Shown piece after piece: positions 1 through 8,826 of a DNA stretch of 54,096 nucleotides. The DNA is taken from NCBI GenBank assembly GCA_017854775.1, contig JAFMHC010000008.1, forward strand, positions 1 through 54,096, in the 5' to 3' direction. The translations under genes and the position numbers were made by a program. Numbering within the stretch: the first letter of the stretch is position 1; every line of letters starts with the position of its first letter. Under the pieces are notes generated by a model. The model had not been told where the DNA came from, did not search any database, and saw only the letters and a list, made by a program, of their open reading frames with translations. The stretch comes from Gammaproteobacteria bacterium. Lineage in GTDB: Bacteria > Pseudomonadota > Gammaproteobacteria > Arenicellales > Arenicellaceae.

Positions 1-188
1 AGCCTTTTCAGGTTCCGAATATGTCATGCTAAACGGCGTTAACTTAGTGCCATTCCGGACAGTCGGCAGTTTAAGCCCGAGCAAAAGATAGCACTAATCA
101 GTATTATCTTAGACTCTTGTTATTGTGATCTCAGACTAGTATTTTGGAGATCGTATTGCACAAACACGACTGATTAAGCAAAATTACT

Positions 189-1442
189 ATGGCAAAAAAC
201 ATCGTTATTATCGGCGGCGGAATTGTGGGCTTGTGTTCTGCCTATTATTTGCAAAAAGAAGGTCACCAGGTAACCATTATCGACAAAGGTGATATTACTT
301 CTGGAGCCTCTTTTGTAAACGCTGGGTATGTAACGCCAGGCCATATCATGCCGATGGCTTCGCCAGGAATGATTCTCCAAGGCATAAAAATGATGTTTAA
401 CTCGGCCAGCCCCTTTTATATGAAGCCGAGGCTGGATATGGATTTTCTAAAGTGGGTTTGGTACTTCCATAAATCCTCGACCAAGGCTAAGGTCGCGAAA
501 GCCATACCTGTGATACAAGAGCTTAACCAGATCAGTAACGAGTTATTTTCAGAGATTAAACAATCAGGTGACTTGGGGGAGTTTCAATTAGAGAACAAAG
601 GCCTTTTAATGATGTATAAAACCGAGGCCGGTTACCTGCATGAAAAGGCGGTTGCCGACAAGGTAAGACTTTTCGGTCTTGAGGTATCAGATTTAGACCA
701 AAGAGAATTAACCCAGCTACAGCCAAATTTGCAAATAGACGCACAAGGCGCGATTCACTATGAATGCGATTCGCATACCACACCGACTGAATTTATGCCC
801 AAAATGTTAGCCTATCTAAGAAGCCAGGGCGTGGTGATCTGTACTAATGAGGAGGTGATCGATATAAAAACCGACAAGCAACATATCAAAACGGTGGTAA
901 CTGATAAAAATAATTTTACACCCGATGAGGTTGTCTTGGCGGCAGGGTCTTGGAGCGGGCTAGTCTCTAAAAAGTTAGGCTTAGCATTACCGTTACAAGC
1001 AGGAAAGGGTTACCGAATAAATCTCGAACGAGAAACCGGAATCTCGATACCGGCCATATTGGTGGAAGCTAAAATGGCGGTTACTCCGATGAATGGATTT
1101 ACCCGACTAGCCGGCACTATGGAGTTTTCAGGGATAAATGAGATCGTTAGAAAACAACGCGTATTAGCCATCGCCAATGGCGCTAAATCATTCTATCCTC
1201 GACTGGAAATAAGCGCTGAAGAAATTGACAATGCTAAGGTCGGGATGCGCCCGGTGTCGCCGGATGGTCTGCCCTACATCGGTAAATCAGACACGATTAA
1301 AAATCTAACCATCGCCACAGGCCACGCGATGATGGGTTGGAGTATGGGGCCAGTCACCGGCAAGTTGGTATCAGAAATTATTGATAACAAAAAAACCTCC
1401 GTGGGATTAGGTGCTGTTTCACCCGCAAGAAGGTTTAATTAA
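189..1442 (+). CDS. FAD-dependent oxidoreductase, D-amino acid dehydrogenase (DadA)-like
   Basis: Probable flavoenzyme that oxidises a D-amino acid or a similar secondary amine and passes electrons to the respiratory chain. A Rossmann dinucleotide-binding motif GGGIVG lies at about residues 9-14, with an acidic residue ending the second strand (IIDKGD). The C-terminal segment GMRPVSPDGLPYIG and the GHAMMGWSMGP stretch are typical of the DAO/DadA family, where they bind FAD. Length, 417 aa, is normal for DadA. There is no signal peptide, so it is probably a peripheral inner-membrane or cytoplasmic enzyme. It starts at ATG 189 and stands alone: the next gene is convergent. Substrate cannot be read from the sequence; sarcosine or hydroxyproline oxidase-like roles are also possible. 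The family call is secure, the substrate is inference. Confidence 0.88.
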   Translation: MAKNIVIIGGGIVGLCSAYYLQKEGHQVTIIDKGDITSGASFVNAGYVTPGHIMPMASPGMILQGIKMMFNSASPFYMKPRLDMDFLKWVWYFHKSSTKAKVAKAIPVIQELNQISNELFSEIKQSGDLGEFQLENKGLLMMYKTEAGYLHEKAVADKVRLFGLEVSDLDQRELTQLQPNLQIDAQGAIHYECDSHTTPTEFMPKMLAYLRSQGVVICTNEEVIDIKTDKQHIKTVVTDKNNFTPDEVVLAAGSWSGLVSKKLGLALPLQAGKGYRINLERETGISIPAILVEAKMAVTPMNGFTRLAGTMEFSGINEIVRKQRVLAIANGAKSFYPRLEISAEEIDNAKVGMRPVSPDGLPYIGKSDTIKNLTIATGHAMMGWSMGPVTGKLVSEIIDNKKTSVGLGAVSPARRFN

Positions 1443-1549
1443 TAATCTAGGAATAACTAGAGCGTCAGAATGGAGCCAAGCAATTTATAAATATTATTGC
1501 CCTGCCCTAGTTATTTTCTTTGCCGATTTTTTTACTACGACACCAGCGA

Positions 1550-1966
1550 CTACTCAGTCGCATCGGTCATATGCTTAATCTCTAGAACATTAAAATTAGG
1601 GTCTTCAACAAAAAAAGTTTCTTGCTGGTAATCAGTGCCTGCAAATCTAACATAAGGGGTATCTAGGAAACCATTGTTGGCCTCTACACTAGCCCTCACT
1701 TTTTGGTAGTCTTGCATGGTTAAATGCACACCAAAATGGGGAACGCAAACAGCACCCATCTCAACATTATGCCGATTACGATCGCTGCTCTTACCAACCC
1801 TTGGCTCAGACTCGTGTAGGGTAAGTTCGTTACCCCAAAAGTCGATGTCTTGCCATTTACCTTCCTCGGCCATATCCAACTTACACCCCAGAACTTGTTG
1901 ATACCAAGCGACGGTTATCGGTAAGCTACCGGCTTCAACGGCTAAATGAAATCTATTACTACTCAT
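1550..1966 (-). CDS. VOC (glyoxalase/bleomycin resistance) family protein
   Basis: Small 138-aa protein of the vicinal oxygen chelate fold. It begins with the usual beta-strand MSSNRFHLAVEAGSL, continues with AWYQQVLGCKLD and ends with FFVEDPNFNVLEIKHM, the canonical closing strand that carries the metal-ligand glutamate. His in HFGVHLTM supplies a second likely ligand. Such proteins are metal-dependent lyases, isomerases or dioxygenases; the substrate here is unknown. It is monocistronic, and a 17-bp tandem repeat sits just upstream of its start. Confidence 0.85.
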   Translation of the reverse strand: MSSNRFHLAVEAGSLPITVAWYQQVLGCKLDMAEEGKWQDIDFWGNELTLHESEPRVGKSSDRNRHNVEMGAVCVPHFGVHLTMQDYQKVRASVEANNGFLDTPYVRFAGTDYQQETFFVEDPNFNVLEIKHMTDATE

Positions 1967-1984
1967 CCTATTTTCTCTTTAGTT

Positions 1985-2018
1985 GAAAGTTTCATTTATT
2001 TGAAAGCTTCATTTATTT
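1985..2018. repeat. Two tandem 17-bp repeats upstream of the VOC gene
   Basis: GAAAGTTTCATTTATTT (1985-2001) is followed directly by GAAAGCTTCATTTATTT (2002-2018), one mismatch apart, with the first bases of a third unit after it. The pair lies 19 bp upstream of the VOC start codon. It could be an operator pair or a simple duplication. Confidence 0.8.
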
Positions 2019-2288
2019 GAACGTCCTATGGGCTATATCATGACCCATGTATGACTATGAGAAAAGCCATCAGCACCTTTTCAAAATATCAACGACAACT
2101 CTGAGTGAGCAGACAAATTTACTTCGGTTTCACGCGCCGTTGGCGAAGATACTGCTGATTCTGCATTCCGTGAATTTGCTGGTCATTAACATTTTCCTTT
2201 GGTTTTTACTCTTGGTTCTTGCCAAGGCAAACCATTCAACTGATATTCAACTAATATTCAACTAAGTGAAAACTAAAATAGAGCCGAT

Positions 2289-2317
2289 AAAGCGGCTAGA
2301 AAAAATCTAGCCGCTTT
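2289..2317 (-). terminator. Rho-independent terminator of the 2334-3407 hydrolase gene
   Basis: Perfect 11-bp stem AAAGCGGCTAG / CTAGCCGCTTT with a 7-nt A-rich loop, 17 bp past the stop codon of the minus-strand hydrolase. The T-rich side is weak in both directions, so it may work bidirectionally. Confidence 0.7.
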
Positions 2318-2333
2318 GCTCTTTACACTAAAA

Positions 2334-3407
2334 TCAATCTATCTGGCTAACTAAGTAAGTAGCAAACGGAATTGATTCATTATAATTCACGATTCGAAAG
2401 GTCTTCTTCCAAAACCAACTGCCAGTTGTGAACTGCCTTTCGGCAGGGTTAATATTAACACCGCCCAGATTAATGCCCTTATTCATCGCAACTAGGCGAC
2501 CAACAGGATTAGTTGTTGCTGCTTGAGTATGCGCCATATCTTCGGCCATCAAGATCGGAAATTGGTTGTGGTAAAAACCCCAGCTAGGCCCATTGGCACT
2601 GGCAAGTCTACCGTCAATTCGGATGCTGTTTGAACAAGAGTCAATTGATTCCTTGTAACGCGCACCACAGGCACTGTGCAACCCTACTACTCCATCGTCG
2701 GTGCCACTAATAAAACCACCGGTTAAATTCAACGCAACTATTTGACCGCCGCCTGCGATCTTGACGCGAGGAATCGAGCTATTAGAGGTTGCCGTAACAC
2801 GCGCGACAGTAGGTCTTAGGTCGTTTAATACACCCAAAAAGGATGGTGCAGAACCACTCAAGTCGCCACCTAACCAGGCCGTTATCGCACTTCTTGCTAT
2901 GGCACTTAAAAAGTTACCGCTGGTTAGTGCACTAACAGCAACATCGGCCAGTTCACTACCGCCACCGGCGCCAACCATATCCACCACGCCTAACACTCGG
3001 AACCGGCTAGAGTCGATATTCCATGCGTTCAAGCGAGACAACATATACCGAGTCACGAGGTCACCCGTAGACGCGGTTACAAGCAGACAACCTTGAGCGC
3101 AGGTACCTGCTGCTTCCAGTTGTTTAACTTGGTTATAAACTTCTTGCTGGATAACACCTTGTAGCCGCTCTGTACTTGAATAGGTGATGTAATCATCTAC
3201 TTTTGGCGCAAAAATACCGGCCTGCTCAATTGCATCAGTTCTGCGTTGAGCCGCGGTAAGGGTTCCCCTTGCTTGCAATAAGTGACTGGTCTGCAAACCA
3301 TGAACAAAAATAATATTTTTACCCGCTATCTTTGCCTCAACATCAGTGCTTAAAACAGATGCGAGAAACAACGTACTGGTAACAAACAACATCGATAGAA
3401 CTTTCAT
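2334..3407 (-). CDS. Secreted alpha/beta hydrolase (lipase/esterase-like), copy A
   Basis: Exported 357-aa hydrolase. A Sec signal peptide covers about residues 1-25 (MKVLSMLFVTSTLFLASVLS). The mature part opens with GKNIIFVHGL, the oxyanion-hole strand of lipases. The nucleophile elbow is TASTGD, with Ser as likely nucleophile, followed by a glycine-rich GAGGGSELADVAV stretch. SGTDDGVV probably carries the catalytic Asp, and histidines follow in HNQFPILMAED. Cysteine pairs fit periplasmic disulfides. It is clearly paralogous to the hydrolase at 6868-7902, sharing long blocks (SNSS.PR, SACGARYK, IDSCSNS). It lies downstream of, and on the same strand as, an anchored protein at 3488-4723. Substrate unknown; lipid ester is the usual guess for the fold. 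Confidence 0.8.
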   Translation of the reverse strand: MKVLSMLFVTSTLFLASVLSTDVEAKIAGKNIIFVHGLQTSHLLQARGTLTAAQRRTDAIEQAGIFAPKVDDYITYSSTERLQGVIQQEVYNQVKQLEAAGTCAQGCLLVTASTGDLVTRYMLSRLNAWNIDSSRFRVLGVVDMVGAGGGSELADVAVSALTSGNFLSAIARSAITAWLGGDLSGSAPSFLGVLNDLRPTVARVTATSNSSIPRVKIAGGGQIVALNLTGGFISGTDDGVVGLHSACGARYKESIDSCSNSIRIDGRLASANGPSWGFYHNQFPILMAEDMAHTQAATTNPVGRLVAMNKGINLGGVNINPAERQFTTGSWFWKKTFRIVNYNESIPFATYLVSQID

Positions 3408-3487
3408 TTTAAAACCTCCTTATAAACTATAGTTTTTATTAAACGTGGTTTTTATGTTGCCCAACACCACAAAAGGGTAATCCAAAA

Positions 3488-4723
3488 TTATAATTTTTCT
3501 TCGCTACCCTGCGAAGTTTCAGGTACTTCTTCTTGCTCTTCACCACCGATCTCTTCTAAAAAATCTATGCGCTCCTGCACTTCAGGATCGACAAACGGCG
3601 TATCTTCATATTGGTCAAAAGGCGCTCCTTCAACATAGTAGCCAAGCGGCCGACTAACTGTCGCAGCGACATCTCTGGTCTCACTTAAGGTTCCCGCTCG
3701 GAAAGAACTTACAACTCGCAAGGTATAGGGCCCGGGAGAGCCCGCATCCATTAATGCGTGTATATGTGCTTTTAGTGTTAATAAGCCATTACCAATTTGC
3801 ATTCTCCCCTCAGCTTGCAACTGCACTAAAGGCTGGCCTGTAACGGCATCATCGAGGATGGAATCGACAAAGTAATAACCTGATTCGAACACGTTATATT
3901 GCAAAGGGATAATCAGAAACGCGCCATCTTGGCGGCTATTTAAAACGTTTTCTACCCGAGCTGACGCGGCTCCGTTATAGAAAAAGGGGACCGTTTGAGC
4001 GAGTGAGCGTCCATCTTCTAGTTTGAGCGTCAAGGCGAGTAACGCTTCGCGTGGTATTTGCCCAGACGGAACCGCCTGAGTATCTATCACAGACCTAAAC
4101 TCGTTAAAATTAACTCGTTCAAAGTTCACGTTTAGCCCAGTGTCTCGGCCATTAGAGACACCCATCACGGAACCCGATACCTCTATTCTGGAATACTCGT
4201 CCACCTCACCGCCACTTACTAACACCCTCGCAAGAATCGACTCGCCAGCGAAATACTCCATCTTTTCTAAAGAGGCACTTATTCGAATGGGGTCAGTATC
4301 ATCTTCATCGAGCGGATAAGGCGTATCAACTTCAGCTTGTTCAAACGGCTCAATTGGTTGCGCAAATCGTTCGCCGACCACAGGGATTGAACCAACTGGA
4401 TACCTCGAGTTCTGTTTATATAAATCCGCCACCTGTAAAAATTGAGCCTGCATCTCTCTACCCAAGAACGGATCCTCTTCTGGCTCTTCGCTCGCAGATT
4501 TCTGAACTTTTTTTGCCAGCTGGACCGGAGCATTGTCTTTTGCAACTTCTTTATTTACTTTAGAAGTCACGCTTTGATTGGAATCACCATGTGAATACCA
4601 CGAGGTAAAAATGTACCAACAGCCGACGATAATTGCCAAGCATAAAAGCACTCCCAACCAAAGCTTGCCTCGATTGCTTGAGATGTGTTTGTTCTCGTTA
4701 TTGCTTGATTGAGTGTTTTTCAC
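3488..4723 (-). CDS. Membrane-anchored periplasmic protein of unknown function, copy A
   Basis: 411 aa. A single N-terminal membrane anchor lies near residues 20-42 (LWLGVLLCLAIIVGCWYIF), then a polar linker, a beta-rich domain and an acidic tail rich in Glu. Shared landmarks with the copy at 5482-6651 are AQ.LQVADLY, EVDTP.P, KY.YF.G, and IIPLQYNV...GYYFV. I do not recognise a named domain with confidence. Its fixed pairing with a secreted hydrolase, in both copies, suggests a periplasmic partner (chaperone, inhibitor or scaffold), in the way lipase foldases are anchored beside lipases, but no sequence similarity to foldases was seen. An 18-bp tandem repeat lies in its leader. Confidence 0.75.
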   Translation of the reverse strand: MKNTQSSNNENKHISSNRGKLWLGVLLCLAIIVGCWYIFTSWYSHGDSNQSVTSKVNKEVAKDNAPVQLAKKVQKSASEEPEEDPFLGREMQAQFLQVADLYKQNSRYPVGSIPVVGERFAQPIEPFEQAEVDTPYPLDEDDTDPIRISASLEKMEYFAGESILARVLVSGGEVDEYSRIEVSGSVMGVSNGRDTGLNVNFERVNFNEFRSVIDTQAVPSGQIPREALLALTLKLEDGRSLAQTVPFFYNGAASARVENVLNSRQDGAFLIIPLQYNVFESGYYFVDSILDDAVTGQPLVQLQAEGRMQIGNGLLTLKAHIHALMDAGSPGPYTLRVVSSFRAGTLSETRDVAATVSRPLGYYVEGAPFDQYEDTPFVDPEVQERIDFLEEIGGEEQEEVPETSQGSEEKL

Positions 4724-4744
4724 TGTTGTCTATGTTTCATCTCT

Positions 4745-4780
4745 AAGGTGGCGCCTAGGGTTAAGGTGAAGCCTAGGGTT
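4745..4780. repeat. Two tandem 18-bp repeats in the leader of the copy A operon
   Basis: AAGGTGGCGCCTAGGGTT (4745-4762) and AAGGTGAAGCCTAGGGTT (4763-4780) differ at two positions and sit 22 bp upstream of the anchored-protein start on the minus strand. Confidence 0.75.
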
Positions 4781-5092
4781 GTTTCAATAAAATCCATTTT
4801 GTATGTCCGAAGGAAAATCTGCGCCCGACATGGTCATTTGATTATGCCATGATAAGCAGCAAAAAATCATGCACTAAAATCATCAAACGATGTCTCTCTG
4901 CTTTAAATCTGATTAAATACTTTGCTGATAGATTAAAACCTTCCAACAATCATAAGCCAGTAACCTCTAACATAACTCGCTAAATGATCATCATTTGCTG
5001 CCAATCAAATCTGGTATTCGAGGGCGGTACGCGGCCTAATTAAATTTCCAGCACTAGATTAGACCACCAAGATAGTCATAACAAGCCCATTT

Positions 5093-5115
5093 TGAGACAA
5101 ATTGTCTCATATAAT
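5093..5115. promoter_or_regulatory. Perfect palindrome abutting a TATAAT box between the two hydrolase operons
   Basis: TGAGACAAATTGTCTCA (5093-5109) is an 8-1-8 perfect palindrome and is followed at once by TATAAT (5110-5115) on the plus strand. It lies in the 758-bp region (4724-5481) between two divergent operons. A repressor bound here would cover the core promoter. No good -35 box is seen 17 bp upstream of the TATAAT, so an activator or another promoter may be used. Otherwise this intergenic region holds only the hairpin at 5201-5235 and the tandem repeat at 4745. Confidence 0.6.
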
Positions 5116-5200
5116 AGATTTTTCTTATATCAACAGTGTCAGCTCGCTCCGGTATCGAAAATCGGTGGCAATTCGTTAGAAGAGTAAACCGAATAAGATC

Positions 5201-5235
5201 AGCCTCAAGCACCGCTAGCAAGGGTGCTTGAGGCT
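5201..5235. repeat. 13-bp perfect inverted repeat (hairpin)
   Basis: AGCCTCAAGCACC and GGTGCTTGAGGCT form a 13-bp perfect stem around a 9-nt loop. There is no T-run on either side, so it is not a standard terminator. It lies 246 bp upstream of the copy B anchored protein and could be a leader RNA structure or a remnant of a stand-alone transcription unit. Confidence 0.75.
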
Positions 5236-5481
5236 CACTCCGCATTCAATTAATCTGCAAGCAACCAGCGCTTCCCTTGGTCTGTATAGAAACAGTTTAA
5301 AACTAAGACTTTTCTGGCAGCAAAAATGAAATTTCGCGGTTGCTTAAAGCAAAAAATAGATACAAAGTCTGGTGCGCCATTCGGATTGGCGTAATATTTA
5401 ATTTAGACCTATATTAATAATGGCAAGGGATATGACCGAATTTTCTTTTAAGACGTTACCGCGGCTGTATGGAACTAACTC

Positions 5482-6651
5482 ATGAGGAAGCGTGTTTGGC
5501 TGCCGGCGTGTCTCATGTTATTAATTATAATAGCGGCACTATTTTGGCCGACCGGCAAAAATAGTAGTGAGCCAATTATCGCTCAAACACCAACCGCGAC
5601 CGAGCCTGCTAAATCAGTCAATCTAGAGCAAAACCTTAACCCGGATGATGCAACAGTCGCTACCGAAGAACCCGTTGACGAGTTTGATCCCTATGAGTCT
5701 GAAGTGTTCAAAGCACAAATACTTCAAGTTGCCGACCTCTACGCAGAAGACGCTAAATATCCGATTTACTCTAAACCCATTTTAAACCCTAACGATGCCA
5801 AGATTATGCAACCGTTTGAAGAGACTGAAGTCGACACTCCGTTTCCTAGTGAAGATGGTAGCGGCAAAATTAGGCTCGCGGCGGCGGTAGATAAATACCA
5901 ATACTTCGTTGGCGACCCTATAGAGGTTAGATTACAACTAAGCGGTACAGAGGACGATGTTTTCATCAGTGCAGTAGCGACACTGTCTGGCCCAAAAGGT
6001 GATACGCCGCTAAGCGCTACAATGAACCCGAGTGATCAAACACTAACAGAATTTGCTACCAGCTTTGACACCTCCATAGCCCCACCAGCGCTTATGTCAG
6101 AAGAGATGTTGATGAAGATCGCCGTTACGGTCGGCGATCAACAGCTTTTTACTACCGTAGGGTTTCGATACGCGCGAGCATCGGCTCAATTGGTCTCTAT
6201 CTCGCAGGTACGACAGAATGCAGCTGAACTCATTATTCCGTTGCAGTATAACGTCTACCAAAATGGCTATTATTTTGTTAAGGCGATACTCGAAGATGCT
6301 CAAGATTCACGCCCTTTGATTCAATTACAGTCAGAAGGTCGTTTGGCGCAAGGTAATGCAATTCTAGAATTGCGGGCGCATATTAGCGCATTAAAAGCTC
6401 AGGGATCAGCTGGCCCATACATTTTACGAAGTGTGCAGACCTATAGAGGCGCAGAAGTCGGCGAGACTTTCGATGCTCCAGCGTCGACATCACAACAACA
6501 GTTTTCTATCCCCGGCTTTCCGTTTTCAGATTACGATGACACCGAGCATGAAGACCCTTTAGCGGCCGAAAGAGTCGAGTTCTTACGTGGCCTCGGAGCC
6601 GTGGATGAAGAGCCTACAGATGTGCCAGTCGAAGAGCCAAGCAAAGAATAA
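5482..6651 (+). CDS. Membrane-anchored periplasmic protein of unknown function, copy B
   Basis: 389-aa paralogue of the protein at 3488-4723, with the same plan: N-terminal anchor (ACLMLLIIIAALFW, about residues 9-22), variable linker, beta-rich core with RLAAAVDKYQYFVGD and IIPLQYNVYQNGYYFV, and an acidic tail. Start ATG 5482 gives a short positively charged N-terminus (MRKR) before the anchor, as expected for N-in/C-out topology. It is followed after 216 bp by the copy B secreted hydrolase. Function unknown; see copy A for the partner hypothesis. Confidence 0.75.
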   Translation: MRKRVWLPACLMLLIIIAALFWPTGKNSSEPIIAQTPTATEPAKSVNLEQNLNPDDATVATEEPVDEFDPYESEVFKAQILQVADLYAEDAKYPIYSKPILNPNDAKIMQPFEETEVDTPFPSEDGSGKIRLAAAVDKYQYFVGDPIEVRLQLSGTEDDVFISAVATLSGPKGDTPLSATMNPSDQTLTEFATSFDTSIAPPALMSEEMLMKIAVTVGDQQLFTTVGFRYARASAQLVSISQVRQNAAELIIPLQYNVYQNGYYFVKAILEDAQDSRPLIQLQSEGRLAQGNAILELRAHISALKAQGSAGPYILRSVQTYRGAEVGETFDAPASTSQQQFSIPGFPFSDYDDTEHEDPLAAERVEFLRGLGAVDEEPTDVPVEEPSKE

Positions 6652-6714
6652 GTACAACCATTCAACCTACCAAGATATGTTAAGTAAGTAACTACTGAGT
6701 TTGAAGCAAAACAT

Positions 6715-6738
6715 AGTAGTAGCAATAGTAGTAGCAAT
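6715..6738. repeat. Two tandem 12-bp repeats
   Basis: AGTAGTAGCAAT occurs twice in tandem in the 216-bp spacer between the copy B anchored protein and the copy B hydrolase. Nothing else stands out in that spacer except a GAGG ribosome binding site before 6868. Confidence 0.6.
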
Positions 6739-6867
6739 ATAAGGACATAGGCTAGCGATAGGGAACATTCAAAATCGCTATAAAAATAAATACCAAAAAC
6801 CAGTAATCAAATCTCCCGTAGTGACTCTATGGGAACAAAATTAAAAACGTAACCACCCGAGGAAAAT

Positions 6868-7902
6868 ATGAAAACTAAGCTTTTATTCGCATTAGCGATA
6901 CTGATAATGAGTTCTACAACACAGGCAAAAATTGCTGGGAAAAACGTGGTGCTCGTCCACGGATTTCAAGCATCTGATCTGCAAAACAGCCCCAATGTTG
7001 CTCAGCAAAAACAAATAGCCGACGCCTACTTCAGCGACTATTGGTTAAACCGTTCTGAAGCAAACCTTTACTGGACATCGAAAGATCGAATTACCGGCGG
7101 CATCAAAGACGCGATTAGAACTCAATTCTTAGCGCTCGAGTCGCAAAGAACCTGTTCACAAGGCTGTGTTTTTGTAACTCACTCTACCGGAGACCTTGTA
7201 CTCAGAGATGCTCTAACCCGCTTAGGCCAATGGGGAATTAACCAAAATAACTTTAAGGTAATTACCGTAATTGACCTAGCTGGCGCTGGTGGCGGTACTG
7301 AAATTGCTGATATTGCTGTTGGCGTCGCTCAGGGCAGCGGTATCATAAACTCAGCACAGAAAGCAGCAGTCAACGCTGTTTTAGGCTTTACTCCAACCTC
7401 AGGCTCGATTGGCGTGTTAAATGACCTTCGACCGGGCACCGCTCGAAGCATTGCGACAAGTAACAGCTCTGTTCCACGCCTACGTTTCGTTGGCGAAGGA
7501 ACCGAATTCTTAGGCCTTACTAAACCGTTCATTTCTGGTTCAGATGACAGCGTAGTGCCTATGCACAGTGCTTGCGGCGCAAGGTATAAAACAGCGATTG
7601 ATTCATGTAGCAACTCTGTTCGAGTAAACGGACAGCTTCGCTCGTCAAATGGCCCAAGCTCGCTATACTCAAACCACTACCCCATTTTAATGGGCGAAGG
7701 AACCGCACACAGTGAGACTATTAATAACTCGAGGAGTGGCGACTACACCACGGTCAACAACAACACCTTCAAAGGCTTAACTATTGATTTTTCGACCACT
7801 ACTGGTAAAAAATGGTGGAGCCCGTGGTACAACGTTCGTCTAGTCTCTAATGGCGGAAGCAAAAGCATGTCGGCCAATGTTTACGACACCTTAAACAATT
7901 AA
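6868..7902 (+). CDS. Secreted alpha/beta hydrolase (lipase/esterase-like), copy B
   Basis: 344-aa paralogue of the 2334-3407 hydrolase. The signal peptide is about residues 1-20, then KIAGKNVVLVHGF (oxyanion strand). The nucleophile elbow reads THSTGD, keeping the His that copy A has replaced by Ala. The remaining shared landmarks are GAGGGTEIADIAV, SGSDDSVVPMHSACGARYK, IDSCSNSV and a late His in HYPILMGEGTAHSE. A clear ribosome binding site (CGAGGAAAAT) precedes ATG 6868. The C-terminal 60 residues diverge strongly from copy A, so the two may act on different substrates. Substrate unknown. Confidence 0.8.
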   Translation: MKTKLLFALAILIMSSTTQAKIAGKNVVLVHGFQASDLQNSPNVAQQKQIADAYFSDYWLNRSEANLYWTSKDRITGGIKDAIRTQFLALESQRTCSQGCVFVTHSTGDLVLRDALTRLGQWGINQNNFKVITVIDLAGAGGGTEIADIAVGVAQGSGIINSAQKAAVNAVLGFTPTSGSIGVLNDLRPGTARSIATSNSSVPRLRFVGEGTEFLGLTKPFISGSDDSVVPMHSACGARYKTAIDSCSNSVRVNGQLRSSNGPSSLYSNHYPILMGEGTAHSETINNSRSGDYTTVNNNTFKGLTIDFSTTTGKKWWSPWYNVRLVSNGGSKSMSANVYDTLNN

Positions 7903-7919
7903 TTGTTTGTTTAAAACAT

Positions 7920-7956
7920 AAAGTTGTCGGTAGGGTTTAGCCCATCCGGCAACTTT
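7920..7956. terminator. Terminator hairpin between convergent genes
   Basis: AAAGTTGTCGG / CCGGCAACTTT, 11 bp with one G-T wobble. It lies between the copy B hydrolase and the convergent membrane protein and probably ends transcription from both sides. An AT-rich tract (ATTTAATTTTCTT) follows on the plus strand. Confidence 0.7.
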
Positions 7957-7975
7957 AACTATTTAATTTTCTTAG

Positions 7976-8824
7976 TTACCAACTAATATCTTTTACCAGT
8001 GGCTCGACAACTAGGGCGATGTAAATTACCCAAACAATAAGCGCCACGTGTAGCGCATCATTTTCCGAAAACCACTTACCTTTCTTCCATAACTTATCGG
8101 TCAACCCTGAAGAATCGTATTTATTGAATATAACCATGGTTAGCACTAAACCGAACCACGTCCCGAGTAACGCTAGGTCAAGATCATTACCGAACTGCCA
8201 ATACCGCCAAGCATTTAGTCCAATAAAGAAAACTATAAAGGGAGTGCAAAAATGCACCATTAGTTCAAACGTGATTAACGCCTTAATAGGAGTAAACGCT
8301 CCCCAGCACACCACTATTGTATAGATAACTGATACGAGTATAGCCGCAGCAATCGACAGCGCTTGACCATGCTCTGTTAAGCCTGAATAAGCGACAGCCA
8401 CTAGCATCACCGACACACTAACTTGCTGAAATATTAGGTATACAATTTCCCACCAACTTGTCCAAACAACCTGTGGCCGATCGGCGCATTTAAGTTGGTA
8501 ACCGAATGCTTGGTAACTTGTGCCAGCTAACAAAGCACCTACGCCCCATAGAATTAGTGAAACTCCCCACATCATCCGTGATGTTTGGTTGCTATAAGTT
8601 GCAATAAAATACGCCCCGAGCAATGAGGTTAGCACGCCCAATAAGGTCACCCAAAAAGTTGAGCTGGGTTGAGTGATCACAATTTCTCTACCGAAAAAAT
8701 TAACCGTACGGCAAGGCTGAACAGTAAACCAATTTTCGGAATTCAGGCTTGGATCATCATGTTTAATTTTATCCAGTCGCCGCCAAATAGATGAGCTCTG
8801 AGCGATTTTTGCTGAGGGCGCCAT
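7976..8824 (-). CDS. Multi-pass membrane protein, about seven TM segments, unknown
   Basis: 282 aa. After a soluble N-terminus of about 55 residues there are roughly seven hydrophobic segments, beginning with TFWVTLLGVLTSLLGAYFIA and ending with DALHVALIVWVIYIALVV. The pattern of conserved-looking His/Asp in SENDALHVALIV resembles 7-TM hydrolase-like (CREST-type) proteins, but I cannot confirm membership. It begins two bases after the stop of the upstream dehydrogenase gene, so the two are almost certainly translated from one mRNA. Confidence 0.65.
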   Translation of the reverse strand: MAPSAKIAQSSSIWRRLDKIKHDDPSLNSENWFTVQPCRTVNFFGREIVITQPSSTFWVTLLGVLTSLLGAYFIATYSNQTSRMMWGVSLILWGVGALLAGTSYQAFGYQLKCADRPQVVWTSWWEIVYLIFQQVSVSVMLVAVAYSGLTEHGQALSIAAAILVSVIYTIVVCWGAFTPIKALITFELMVHFCTPFIVFFIGLNAWRYWQFGNDLDLALLGTWFGLVLTMVIFNKYDSSGLTDKLWKKGKWFSENDALHVALIVWVIYIALVVEPLVKDISW

Positions 8825-8826
8825 CG

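Noticed and set aside
1451-1515. Inverted repeat AATAACTAG ... CTAGTTATT
   Set aside because: Nine-bp arms 47 nt apart in an AT-rich spacer; no clear role as terminator or operator.
2047-2265. 72-codon ORF with a hydrophobic middle
   Set aside because: Weak start region, no homologue recognised, and it lies in an AT-rich gap. It reads like chance coding.
4279-4563. Overlapping ORFs on both strands inside the anchored protein gene
   Set aside because: Other-frame shadows of a gene with clear paralogue support.
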